Source of the DNA: a virus
Direction: 5' to 3' (one strand)
Virus record (IMG/VR): IMGVR_UViG_3300028844_000953
Span: 1-40,105 of that record
Length of the DNA stretch: 40,105 nucleotides
The notes beneath the pieces were generated by a model. That model saw only the letters and a list, made by a program, of their open reading frames with translations, was not told the DNA's origin and did no database searches. Shown here piece by piece: positions 8,581-16,673 of this stretch (position 1 is the stretch's first letter; each line of letters starts with the position of its first letter). The position numbers and the translations under genes were made by a program.

Positions 8581-10044
8581 ATGGCTGACCTGGTTATTGA
8601 AAAGGTTAACGAGGTATATTTAAAAATTGAAACTGAACCTCATGTAGAGTATGAGCTACGTGATAGGTTTACGTTTGAAGTACCAAATATGAAGTTCATG
8701 CCTCAGTATCGCAAGAGGCATTGGAACGGAGAGATTCATCTGTTTGATATTAGAACGAAAAGAATCTATGTCGGACTATTAGATAAAGTTATTGCGTTCT
8801 GCGAGAAAGCAGGATATACATATAAGTTTGAACCTAATAAGTTCTATGGATTTCCATTTGAAGTTAATGAAATGGTGAGTCATGAAGGTGTCAAAGATTT
8901 CATGTCATCTATCACACCATTAAAACCCAGAGACTATCAGATAGAAGCAGTATCTGATGCTTTACGATACAATAGAAAACTTCTCATATCTCCCACGGCA
9001 TCTGGTAAGTCATTTATGATTTACTCTATTGTAAGGTTCTTTGTGAATGCTGGCAAAAAGATTCTATTAGTGGTGCCTACGACATCTCTGGTAGAGCAGA
9101 TGTATAAAGACTTCCAAGATTATGGATGGGATGCTGAAAACTACTGTCACAGAATCTATGCTGGTCGTGAGAGAGTTAATACTAATGAGGTAACTATTAC
9201 TACCTGGCAGTCTGTCTATCAATTAGATAGAAAATTCTTTGAAGAGTATGATGTAGTAATTGGCGATGAGGCGCACCTTTTTAAGAGTAAGTCTCTTGTA
9301 GGTATTATGGACAAGTTACATCATGCCAAATATAGATATGGGTTCACAGGAACATTAGACGGCACACAGACGCATAAGTGGGTGTTAGAGGGACTGTTTG
9401 GTCCATCATATAAGGTAACGGGGACCAAGAAACTTATTGATGAAGGACACCTTGCCAATCTTGATATTCAATGTTTAGTTTTAAAATACAAACCAAAGAA
9501 GTTTGATACTTATGAAGATGAGATTCAGTTCTTAATTAGTCATGAAAGAAGAAATAATTTTATCAAGAATCTAGCGATAGATCTAAACGGTAACTCTCTG
9601 ATACTGTTCAGTCGCGTAGAGGCTCATGGTAAGGTCCTTTATGAATTGATAAATAAAAATGTTAGTGAAGGAAGAAGGGTGTTCTTCGTTCACGGTGGTG
9701 TTGATGCTGAAGATCGTGAGTTAGTCAGAGAAATTACAGAAACACAAAAAGACGCAATTATTGTCGCATCTTATGGCACCTTCTCAACTGGAATCAACAT
9801 TAAGAACTTGCATAATGTAATCTTTGCCTCTCCATCCAAGTCTCGTATTCGGAACTTACAGAGTATTGGTAGAGTCCTTCGCAAAGGCAAAGATAAGGTA
9901 AGTGCCAAACTATATGATATTGCTGATGATCTGACCACAGGATCAAGAAAGAATTATACTCTTAATCACTTTATTGAAAGAGTTAAGATTTACGTCCAAG
10001 AAGAATTCAATTATGACATTATATCAATTGACATAAAAGACTAG
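8581..10044 (+). CDS. uvsW: UvsW RNA-DNA / branched-DNA helicase
   Basis: This 487-residue superfamily 2 helicase is close in length to T4 UvsW (503). An N-terminal DNA-binding region (residues 1-110, with MPQYRKRHWNGEIHLFD) precedes the helicase core. Motif I is SPTASGKSF at about residues 137-145, the Walker B DEAH box is at 229-232 (VVIGDEAHLF), motif III is GFTGTLDG, and motif VI is QSIGRVLRKG near residue 426. UvsW unwinds R-loops and branched intermediates, switching T4 from origin-initiated to recombination-dependent replication late in infection. The late promoter box at 8553 fits that timing. Confidence 0.95.
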   Translation: MADLVIEKVNEVYLKIETEPHVEYELRDRFTFEVPNMKFMPQYRKRHWNGEIHLFDIRTKRIYVGLLDKVIAFCEKAGYTYKFEPNKFYGFPFEVNEMVSHEGVKDFMSSITPLKPRDYQIEAVSDALRYNRKLLISPTASGKSFMIYSIVRFFVNAGKKILLVVPTTSLVEQMYKDFQDYGWDAENYCHRIYAGRERVNTNEVTITTWQSVYQLDRKFFEEYDVVIGDEAHLFKSKSLVGIMDKLHHAKYRYGFTGTLDGTQTHKWVLEGLFGPSYKVTGTKKLIDEGHLANLDIQCLVLKYKPKKFDTYEDEIQFLISHERRNNFIKNLAIDLNGNSLILFSRVEAHGKVLYELINKNVSEGRRVFFVHGGVDAEDRELVREITETQKDAIIVASYGTFSTGINIKNLHNVIFASPSKSRIRNLQSIGRVLRKGKDKVSAKLYDIADDLTTGSRKNYTLNHFIERVKIYVQEEFNYDIISIDIKD

Positions 10045-10060
10045 AAAAGGAGAATAGCCT

Positions 10061-10447
10061 ATGATTGAAGATGATTTTTACGCAACTATAAAACTTAAAG
10101 GTGGTGATGAGGTCTTCTGTAAGGTAGCAGCATCAGAAGAAGACAACAGGACAATGTTATTGGTATCAAATCCAATTGTAGTATCAGAAATTAAAGTTAG
10201 AGGAACAGTACAAGGATATAATTTTGAACCATGGTTAAAGACAACTAAAGAAGATATGTTTATTATGAATCTAGAAGATGTCTTGACAATGAGTGAATCA
10301 GAAGATATTGAAATGATTCTATACTATCAAGATTATATTCGTAAACAGAGTAAAGGGAACTTTGCTAAACTAGATAGGAAGATGGGATACTTGGCTTCTG
10401 TCCATGAGGCTAAAGAGGTTTTAGAGAAACTCTATAATAATAGCTAG
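10061..10447 (+). CDS. Sm-like small protein, paralogue 1
   Basis: This 128-residue protein belongs with the genes at 20834 and 23849. All three share an N-terminal strand pattern with a Gly (GGDEVFCKV here), a central -P- with hydrophobics (LVSNPIVV, Pro38), a Pro-Trp pair (EPWLKTTKED, residues 57-58), and a following strand ending in V-L-x-x-x-E (EDVLTMSE). The pattern suggests a small five-stranded beta barrel like Sm/LSm/Hfq proteins. This copy has an extra C-terminal helical part. AAAGGAG precedes the ATG. The Sm-like fold is an inference; the family resemblance is directly visible. It lies between uvsW and the sigma factor gene. Confidence 0.6.
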   Translation: MIEDDFYATIKLKGGDEVFCKVAASEEDNRTMLLVSNPIVVSEIKVRGTVQGYNFEPWLKTTKEDMFIMNLEDVLTMSESEDIEMILYYQDYIRKQSKGNFAKLDRKMGYLASVHEAKEVLEKLYNNS

Positions 10448-10496
10448 AACTTATTCTTCAAAGGCGACAAACCCAGTCTATACCGTATTGAGTATC

Positions 10497-10525
10497 TTGT
10501 CAAGTGCCTTCTAATCTGTTATAAT
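10497..10525 (+). promoter_or_regulatory. Host-type sigma70 promoter before gp55
   Basis: TTGTCA (10497-10502) and a perfect TATAAT (10520-10525) are separated by 17 bases, in the 102-base gap before the late sigma factor gene. This should be read by host RNA polymerase early in infection, before gp55-dependent transcription starts. Confidence 0.75.
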
Positions 10526-10549
10526 AAGTGAAACGGATTTAAATATATT

Positions 10550-11053
10550 ATGGCTGTTAACAATGCTTATGGGGTTATGCCGAGACCAAAGAAATCAGAA
10601 CATTACGTCAATAACAAAGATTTTCTTAATGCTTTGGAATTGTACTTTGCTCAAGTGGCAAGAGCAAAGTTGAATGATCAACCTAAACCTCCTATCCCTA
10701 GGTACATCGGTGAATGCTTCCTGAAGATTGCCAATCACCTATCGTACAAACCAAACTTTGTCAACTACATGTTTAAGGATGACATGATCTGTGACGGTAT
10801 TGAGAATTGTGTTAGATACGTTCATAACTTTAATCCAGAGAAATCAAAGAACCCATTCGCATATTTCACTCAAATCATCTACTATGCCTTCTTGAGACGT
10901 ATTCAGCAAGAGAAGAAGCAGTTAGAGATTAAGAACAAGATTCTTGAGAAGACAGATTTTGATGAGGTGTTTGATGCCAATGAGATTGACAGCCAGAATT
11001 ATTCGGACTATAATTCCATCAAGGATGCTGTCCATTCCAAACTTCGTAACTGA
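10550..11053 (+). CDS. gp55: Late transcription sigma factor gp55
   Basis: This 167-residue protein is the small sigma factor that directs host RNA polymerase to the TATAAATA late promoters. The hallmark segment is NPFAYFTQIIYYAFLRRIQQ, the sigma region 2-like part that contacts polymerase and the -10 region; upstream are IPRYIGECFLKIANHLS and DMICDGIENCVRYVHNF. T4 gp55 is 185 residues. It has its own host-type promoter at 10497, matching its need to be made before late genes. The stop overlaps the gp47 start. Confidence 0.93.
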   Translation: MAVNNAYGVMPRPKKSEHYVNNKDFLNALELYFAQVARAKLNDQPKPPIPRYIGECFLKIANHLSYKPNFVNYMFKDDMICDGIENCVRYVHNFNPEKSKNPFAYFTQIIYYAFLRRIQQEKKQLEIKNKILEKTDFDEVFDANEIDSQNYSDYNSIKDAVHSKLRN

Positions 11054-12099
11054 TGCTCGTAGCGATTATCACTGACACTCATTATGGTGCTCGTAAAGGG
11101 TCTAAACTCTTTCACGATTACTTTGAGAAATTTTATAAAGATGTATTCTTTCCTACTCTAGACAAGATGGGCATTACTCATGTGATTCATATGGGTGATG
11201 CTTTTGATAGTAGAAAGGGAATTGAGTTTAAATCTCTTGACTGGGCAAAGCGTGTTGTGTTTGAACCTCTGAAAGAGAGGAACATCACAATGGATTTGAT
11301 GGTAGGCAATCATGATGCGTACTATAAGAACACCAATTCTATCAATGCGGTAGAACTGCTACTTAAAGAATATGATAATGTTATTACCTATTCTAGAGCA
11401 CAGGAAGTCAAGATTGGTAACTTAAACGTACTGTACATTCCATGGATTTGTGAGGAAAATGAAAAGGATACTATTAAATCTATTAAAAATTCAACTAGCA
11501 AGTGTGCGATGGGGCACCTTGAACTCCAAGGATTTAGAGCTCATCGTGGATGCGTCATGGAGCATGGTATGGAAAGCAAACTATATCAGAAGTTCCAGCG
11601 GGTATTTTCGGGTCATTACCATACAAGGTCAGATGATGGAACAGTCTTCTACCTAGGTAATCCTTATGAGATGTTCTGGAATGATGTAAATGATGTTCGT
11701 GGTTTTCACCTCTTTGATACAGAGACGATGGAACACACACCTGTTAACAATCCGTATACATTATTCAAGATAATCTATTACGAAGATACTGATCACCAAC
11801 TATTTGACACCAGAGAATATGAAGGCAAGATTGTAAAAGTTATTGTCCGCAAGAAGTCTGATAGTGTTCAATTTGAGAAGTTCATCGATAAGTTGTACTC
11901 TTCAAATGTTGCTGATTTAAAGATTGTTGAAAACTTTGTTCTCAATGATGAAGATGTTGACATAGATGGATTAGAAACAGAAGATACTCTTTCTATTCTT
12001 GATAGATATATTGAAGAAGCAGACATTAGTCTTGATAAGTCTATGTTCAAAAACTTCATGAGATCAACATATCAAGAGGCTTGTGAATTAATTTTCTGA
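11053..12099 (+). CDS. gp47: Recombination nuclease subunit gp47 (SbcD/Mre11-like)
   Basis: This 348-residue protein is the nuclease half of the gp46/47 complex, which resects DNA ends for recombination-dependent replication. The calcineurin-type metallophosphoesterase motifs are all present: DTHYG (Asp8, His10), GDAFDSR (Asp49), GNHD (Asn86, His87), a His at 155 in GHLE, and GHYH (His188, His190). Length is close to T4 gp47 (339). The ATG overlaps the gp55 stop by one base (TGATG). Its partner gp46 follows after a small DUF3110 gene. Confidence 0.95.
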   Translation: MLVAIITDTHYGARKGSKLFHDYFEKFYKDVFFPTLDKMGITHVIHMGDAFDSRKGIEFKSLDWAKRVVFEPLKERNITMDLMVGNHDAYYKNTNSINAVELLLKEYDNVITYSRAQEVKIGNLNVLYIPWICEENEKDTIKSIKNSTSKCAMGHLELQGFRAHRGCVMEHGMESKLYQKFQRVFSGHYHTRSDDGTVFYLGNPYEMFWNDVNDVRGFHLFDTETMEHTPVNNPYTLFKIIYYEDTDHQLFDTREYEGKIVKVIVRKKSDSVQFEKFIDKLYSSNVADLKIVENFVLNDEDVDIDGLETEDTLSILDRYIEEADISLDKSMFKNFMRSTYQEACELIF

Positions 12100-12371
12100 T
12101 GTTTATACTTACTGACGCAGGCAAAGAGAAAGACGGAGCATATTCAGTCGTAGATGATGACGGAGAACAAGTTCTCTATATTTTCGACCAAGAAGATGAT
12201 GCCATGCGATATGCGATGCATCTGGAAGAGCTTGACTATCCAGAGATGCATGTGCTAGAAGTAGAAGATGAAGTGATGATCAAGACATGCGAAATGCATG
12301 ACCATCGCTATACTGTGATTACTAGAAATGACATTGTGATTCCCCCTGATAACGCGAATGATTACCTTTAA
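12099..12371 (+). CDS. DUF3110 protein between gp47 and gp46
   Basis: This 90-residue acidic protein resembles DUF3110, a small family found in cyanobacteria and cyanophages. The typical pattern is a first beta strand (MFILTDAG), a short strand with VLYIFDQEDDAMRYAMHLEE, then DYPEMHVLEVEDE and a C-terminal PP. The function of the family is unknown. It overlaps the gp47 stop by one base and the gp46 start by 14 bases, so all three are cotranslated. T4 has a small gene, 47.1, at the same place. The shared family with the host suggests past exchange with cyanobacteria. Confidence 0.75.
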   Translation: MFILTDAGKEKDGAYSVVDDDGEQVLYIFDQEDDAMRYAMHLEELDYPEMHVLEVEDEVMIKTCEMHDHRYTVITRNDIVIPPDNANDYL

Positions 12372-14070
12372 GACTATTTTATGGAAAAACTTTTTATCAA
12401 CCGGGAATCAACCCACTACTGTTCAACTTGATAGAAAGTCTACATCTTTAATTATTGGATCGAATGGTGCTGGTAAGTCAACTATTCTGGATGCTCTTAC
12501 TTTCTCTTTATATGGTAAGTCCTTTCGTAAGATTAATAAGGGACAACTGGTTAATAGTGTTAATGAAAAGAACTGTTTTGTAGAAATTGAGTTTGACATT
12601 GGCGGTATCATATGGAAGGTAGAGCGTGGGATCAAACCAAATATCTTTAAGATATTCCGTAATGATGAAGAATTAAATCAGAATGCTTCTGCGATTGATC
12701 AGCAGAAGTGGTTAGAGCAAAATGTCTTGAAGATGAACTACAAGTCATTTACGCAGATTGTTATTCTAGGTAGCAGCACCTTTGTTCCTTTCATGCAACT
12801 TCCTGTGTCAAGTCGCAGAGAAGTTGTCGAGGACCTGTTGGATATTAAGATCTTTTCCTCAATGAATGATATTGTCAAAGGAAAGATCAGACTCCTTAAA
12901 GATGAAATTAAAACTCTTGATCTTAAGAAAGAATCCTTAAAGGATAAAGTTGAGATGCAGAAAGGATTTATTAATAAGATTGAGAGTCAAACAAAAAATG
13001 ATATCGATAAGAAGAAACAACTGATTACTTCTTACGAAGAAAATGTTCATAATCGATATCAAGATGGATTTAATCTTGAGAATCAAATGCAGGACTTGAA
13101 AAATGAAATGGAGAAATATTCTAACGCTACTAAACGTTTGAGAGATTTTGGTGGTATTAAAGGTAAACTGTCACAACGTATCGGTAAACTTGTAGGGGAC
13201 CATAAGTTCTTTTCTGACAATTCGGTATGCCCTACATGCGGTCAAGATATAGAAGAATCGTTCCGTGTAAATAGAATTAAGGATTCCCAAGATAAAGCAG
13301 AAGAGTTGCGTAAGGGGTTTGAAGAACTTCAACAAGCAATTAAAGATGAGGAGTTGAGGGAATCCAATTTTTCAAAACTATCCCAAGAGGTAAGTTCTTC
13401 TCTTAATGGCATTTCTACTAACAATACTGAAATCACTGGACTCCAAAGACAAATCAGTCGATTGGAATCAGAAATTCAAACTATTACCACAGAAATCGAA
13501 AATCAAAGTATTGAGCATGAGAAGTTAGCAGAACTAAACGAATCTCTTCAGGAAACATACGATAATCTTGCTGAAAGAAAAGACAAGGTATCATACCAAG
13601 ACTTCATCTATAATCTTCTCAAGGATGGTGGAGTTAAGGCAAAGATTATCAATAAGTATCTACCACTCATTAATCAGCAGGTTAATCGTTATCTGCAGAT
13701 GATGGATTTCTATATCAACTTTAAGTTGGATGAAGAGTTTAACGAGACTATTGAAACTCCGATTCACGAAGACTTCACCTATTCTTCTTTCTCTGAAGGA
13801 GAGAAGATGAGGGTTGACTTGTCTCTACTTTTCACCTGGAGAGAGATTGCTAGACTTAAGAATTCTGTTAATACTAACCTCTTGATTATGGATGAAGTGT
13901 TTGATTCATCTCTTGATGGATTTGGTACAGAGGAGTTCTTGAAGATTATTAGATTCGTAATCAAGGATGCCAATATCTTTGTCATCTCTCACAAGACTGG
14001 TCTTGAGGATAAGTTTGATGAGGTCTTAAAATTTGAAAAGATTAAGGGATTTAGCAGAATGTTGAGTTAG
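12358..14070 (+). CDS. gp46: Recombination nuclease subunit gp46 (SbcC/Rad50-like)
   Basis: This 570-residue ATPase pairs with gp47 as the Rad50-like arm. The N-terminal Walker A is GSNGAGKST at residues 34-42, the Q-loop region includes FTQIVILGSSTFVPFM, and two coiled-coil arms flank a zinc hook, CPTCGQ, starting at Cys291. The C-terminal ATPase half has the signature FSEGEKMRVDLSLLF, Walker B LLIMDEVFDSSLDG (Asp512) and the switch His in VISHK. T4 gp46 is 560 residues. The start was chosen at ATGATTACC inside the end of the DUF3110 gene, because MITFKTILWKNFLSTG is the conserved N-terminus. Confidence 0.96.
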   Translation: MITFKTILWKNFLSTGNQPTTVQLDRKSTSLIIGSNGAGKSTILDALTFSLYGKSFRKINKGQLVNSVNEKNCFVEIEFDIGGIIWKVERGIKPNIFKIFRNDEELNQNASAIDQQKWLEQNVLKMNYKSFTQIVILGSSTFVPFMQLPVSSRREVVEDLLDIKIFSSMNDIVKGKIRLLKDEIKTLDLKKESLKDKVEMQKGFINKIESQTKNDIDKKKQLITSYEENVHNRYQDGFNLENQMQDLKNEMEKYSNATKRLRDFGGIKGKLSQRIGKLVGDHKFFSDNSVCPTCGQDIEESFRVNRIKDSQDKAEELRKGFEELQQAIKDEELRESNFSKLSQEVSSSLNGISTNNTEITGLQRQISRLESEIQTITTEIENQSIEHEKLAELNESLQETYDNLAERKDKVSYQDFIYNLLKDGGVKAKIINKYLPLINQQVNRYLQMMDFYINFKLDEEFNETIETPIHEDFTYSSFSEGEKMRVDLSLLFTWREIARLKNSVNTNLLIMDEVFDSSLDGFGTEEFLKIIRFVIKDANIFVISHKTGLEDKFDEVLKFEKIKGFSRMLS

Positions 14071-14138
14071 ATAACAATGTAACTAAAAGTCATTAAGTTA
14101 GCATACGCTGACTATATAATACAGTGACGGAGGTTATT

Positions 14139-14306
14139 ATGCGTAATCTTATCTCTCGCAATGAACTAGCATCATGGAAGTGGGACGAAAAGGCAACTAT
14201 CGATCAAAAATACGACCAAGTGTCCGAATACTTTCAATGCATTTCAGACTGTGAAATAATCGACCAAAACGCCAGGAGGGTCTGTAGACACATTCTAACT
14301 GAATAG
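14139..14306 (+). CDS. Small conserved protein after gp46
   Basis: The 55-residue product is not a family I can name. A strong ribosome binding site GGAGG (14129-14133) lies five bases before the ATG at 14139, so I prefer this to the GTG at 14124. A TATAAT-like box (14115-14120) lies just upstream but has no convincing -35. The peptide has WKWDEKATIDQKYDQVSEYF and CISDCEIIDQNARRVCRHIL, with three Cys residues and probable helices. Similar short genes sit near gp46 in other cyanophages. No function is proposed. Confidence 0.6.
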   Translation: MRNLISRNELASWKWDEKATIDQKYDQVSEYFQCISDCEIIDQNARRVCRHILTE

Positions 14307-14339
14307 GAAGTAAGCAACCTAACGGAGTAATACCACCAA

Positions 14340-14371
14340 AGTCCCCTGTATCCTTACGGATGCGGGGGATT
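14340..14371 (+). other. Strong RNA hairpin in the spacer before the VWA gene
   Basis: Bases 14342-14353 and 14358-14369 form an uninterrupted 12-bp stem (two G-T wobbles) closed by a TTAC tetraloop, with two more possible pairs outside. It is not followed by a T-run, so it is not a standard terminator. It lies in the 152-base spacer 14307-14458, which also holds a second inverted repeat (CAGTT / AACTG, 14383-14396) and a promoter candidate, but no gene and no tRNA-like fold. Confidence 0.6.
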
Positions 14372-14407
14372 GGTCTATGTGACAGTTGTCAAACTGGTAG
14401 GACCTGG

Positions 14408-14435
14408 TTTAAAACTGCTCTGACTGCGGTATGAT
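14408..14435 (+). promoter_or_regulatory. Possible host-type promoter before the VWA gene
   Basis: TTTAAA (14408-14413) and TATGAT (14430-14435) are separated by 16 bases, 23 bases before the start codon at 14459. The -10 is identical to the one at 23671. The -35 matches the consensus at four of six positions. Confidence 0.45.
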
Positions 14436-14458
14436 ATCTACATACAAAGCAAAGCACG

Positions 14459-16591
14459 ATGACTGTAAACTACGAAATCAAGTCACAACTTGCTCGTCTG
14501 CTTGCCACCGAGGACTTGGTGGTAGAGAATCGTAACGTCGCCACCGCACAGTTCAATATTGAAACCCGCGTACTGACGCTTCCAATGTGGAAGAGAGCAA
14601 GTGAGAATGTATATGATATGTTGGTAGGTCATGAGGTTGGTCATGCCCTGTTTACTCCTAACGAGTGGGACTGGGAGGGTCGTATCCCTAGACAGTTTGT
14701 TAATGTTGTAGAAGACGCTCGTATTGAGAAACTAATGAAGCGTCGGTATCCTGGTCTGTCCAAGAGTTTTTATAAAGGATATAAAGAACTAGTAGAGACT
14801 GATTTCTTCTGCTTGGAAGAAACTGATATTAATAATATGAATCTCGCTGATCGTGCCAACCTGTACTACAAGATTGGTAATTTCGTTGAGGTTCCTTTCA
14901 GTGATGAAGAGAAGACTTTTATCAAGATGATGTCAGATATTGAAACATTTGCTGATACGCTATTGGTAGCAGAGGAGATCTATCGCTACTGTAAGGATGT
15001 TGAAAAACCTGAAACTACCAAAACAGAACTTCCCTCACAGAAGACTGATCAGCAAGGCACACCTAATGAGTCAGTTGAAAATGCTAGTGATGATGGCACT
15101 GATGAAGATGAGTCGGAAGAAAACTTCATGACTCATGAGGAGATGCTTGAGGAAGCAGATCGTCGTGAATCTGCCAACAAGGAACCTGAAGTAACAACTG
15201 ATCAAATGTTTGAAGAGGGTGCTGAAGAATTTAATGGTAATATTGAAGGACAACATGACCCCATGTATTGTGAAGTCCCCAAAGTTGATCTTAAGCATTT
15301 CATTATCCCTAATGACAGAGTTCATAGTCTAATCAACGAATATTGGGAAGAGGGTTTGAATCCTAAACCAGTTTGGTGTCCTTACGATAAAAAATATGAG
15401 ACTCGCGATCCCTATAATTTTAGATACGCTGATACTGAGTTTGAGAAGTTTAAGAAGTCTGCTCAGAAAGAGATCAATTATATGGTGAAAGAGTTTGAGT
15501 GTAAGAAGTCTGCTGATGCTTATGCTCGGGCAGCAACTTCTCGCACTGGTGTTCTTGATTGCTCCAAACTTCATACTTATAAGTACAATGAAGATCTCTT
15601 CAAGAAAGTGACTGTTCTCCCTGATGGTAAGAATCATGGTTTAATCTTTATTCTTGATTGGTCTGGTTCTCTGGGAGACTGTATTGTTCCCACTATCAAG
15701 CAACTTTTATATATTGTTTGGTTCTGTAATAAGGTTAACATTCCTTTTGATGTTTATGCCTTTACTAATAACTGGGCAAAACCAGGTATGTATGGTATAG
15801 ATTGGGAAGATCTTGATACTCAGGAAAATGAACAGGGTATGTTTAACATCACTGGTGGTCATTTTAGTTTGTTGAATATGCTTTCCAGTAGTGCTAAAAA
15901 GGGGGAGATTGAGAAGCATATTCTAAATCTCTGGAGAGTTGCTTTTTCATTCAAGCACTGGGTTTCTTATAGTATTCCTTCAGAGGTGGGATTGTCTGGA
16001 ACTCCTCTTCATGAATCACTAATCTGTCTTCATGAAATTATCCCTCAGTTTAAAACAAAGCATGGTGTTCAGAAAACTCACTGTGTTATTTTGACTGACG
16101 GTGAGGCAAATAGTTTGCCAGTGTTCAAACGCATCACTGATTATAAGGGCGATGAACGTCTTGGATGTTGTTCTATCACCGCTGGTTCGTTTCTTCGTAA
16201 TCGTAAGACTGGACATACTTATAAGTTCTCTCAAGCGTATTATAAGTTTACCGATGTTCTTCTTCAAGATCTTCGTCAGACATTTCCAGAAACTAACTTC
16301 ATTGGTATTCGCCTTTGTAATGGTCGTGAGATGGGAGATGTCATTCGTCGTTATGAATGCGCGAGTGATGAGGCTATCAGGAAAGCAAAGAAGGTAAAGA
16401 GTTATGCTGTAAAGGACTCTGGATATACCAGTCTGTTCACCATGCTCTCCAATTCACTTGAAAATACTTCTGAACTTGATGTTGATGAAGGTGCTACCAA
16501 AGCAAAAATCAAGTCTGCTTTTATGAAGAATCTTAAAGCAAAGGCACTAAATAAAAAAGTGTTGAGTCAGTTCATGGATTTGGTTTGTTGA
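14459..16591 (+). CDS. Metallopeptidase-like / VWA-domain protein paired with CobS
   Basis: This 710-residue protein has an N-terminal zinc-peptidase-like region and a C-terminal von Willebrand A domain. The zinc motif is HEVGH at residues 58-62, followed by NVVEDARIEK, which supplies a likely third ligand. A central acidic linker (about residues 190-270) precedes the VWA part. The metal-ion-dependent adhesion site is complete: DWSGS from Asp400, a GTP loop in LSGTPLHESL, and TDGE from Asp547. Such proteins act with AAA+ ATPases of the MoxR/CobS type, and the next gene encodes one. It may be called CobT-like in cyanophage annotation, but the peptidase motif argues against a plain cobaltochelatase subunit. 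The substrate is unknown. Confidence 0.75.
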   Translation: MTVNYEIKSQLARLLATEDLVVENRNVATAQFNIETRVLTLPMWKRASENVYDMLVGHEVGHALFTPNEWDWEGRIPRQFVNVVEDARIEKLMKRRYPGLSKSFYKGYKELVETDFFCLEETDINNMNLADRANLYYKIGNFVEVPFSDEEKTFIKMMSDIETFADTLLVAEEIYRYCKDVEKPETTKTELPSQKTDQQGTPNESVENASDDGTDEDESEENFMTHEEMLEEADRRESANKEPEVTTDQMFEEGAEEFNGNIEGQHDPMYCEVPKVDLKHFIIPNDRVHSLINEYWEEGLNPKPVWCPYDKKYETRDPYNFRYADTEFEKFKKSAQKEINYMVKEFECKKSADAYARAATSRTGVLDCSKLHTYKYNEDLFKKVTVLPDGKNHGLIFILDWSGSLGDCIVPTIKQLLYIVWFCNKVNIPFDVYAFTNNWAKPGMYGIDWEDLDTQENEQGMFNITGGHFSLLNMLSSSAKKGEIEKHILNLWRVAFSFKHWVSYSIPSEVGLSGTPLHESLICLHEIIPQFKTKHGVQKTHCVILTDGEANSLPVFKRITDYKGDERLGCCSITAGSFLRNRKTGHTYKFSQAYYKFTDVLLQDLRQTFPETNFIGIRLCNGREMGDVIRRYECASDEAIRKAKKVKSYAVKDSGYTSLFTMLSNSLENTSELDVDEGATKAKIKSAFMKNLKAKALNKKVLSQFMDLVC

Positions 16592-16613
16592 CCAATCTTT
16601 AAACCGTCTACTA

Positions 16614-16631
16614 GGGACCGATAGTGGTCCC
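16614..16631 (+). other. Hairpin in the leader of cobS
   Basis: GGGACC and GGTCCC form a perfect 6-bp stem around a 6-base loop (GATAGT), 22 bases after the VWA stop and 43 bases before the chosen cobS start. There is no T-run. It could affect mRNA stability or cobS translation; this is an inference. Confidence 0.45.
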
Positions 16632-16673
16632 ACCTTGTCCTATACTAAACCTGTTGAACAAACGAACTACATC

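Noticed and set aside
14380-14440. Possible tRNA-like region in the spacer after the small gene
   Set aside because: No T-arm GGTTC, acceptor pairing or anticodon arm can be arranged; only simple inverted repeats are present.
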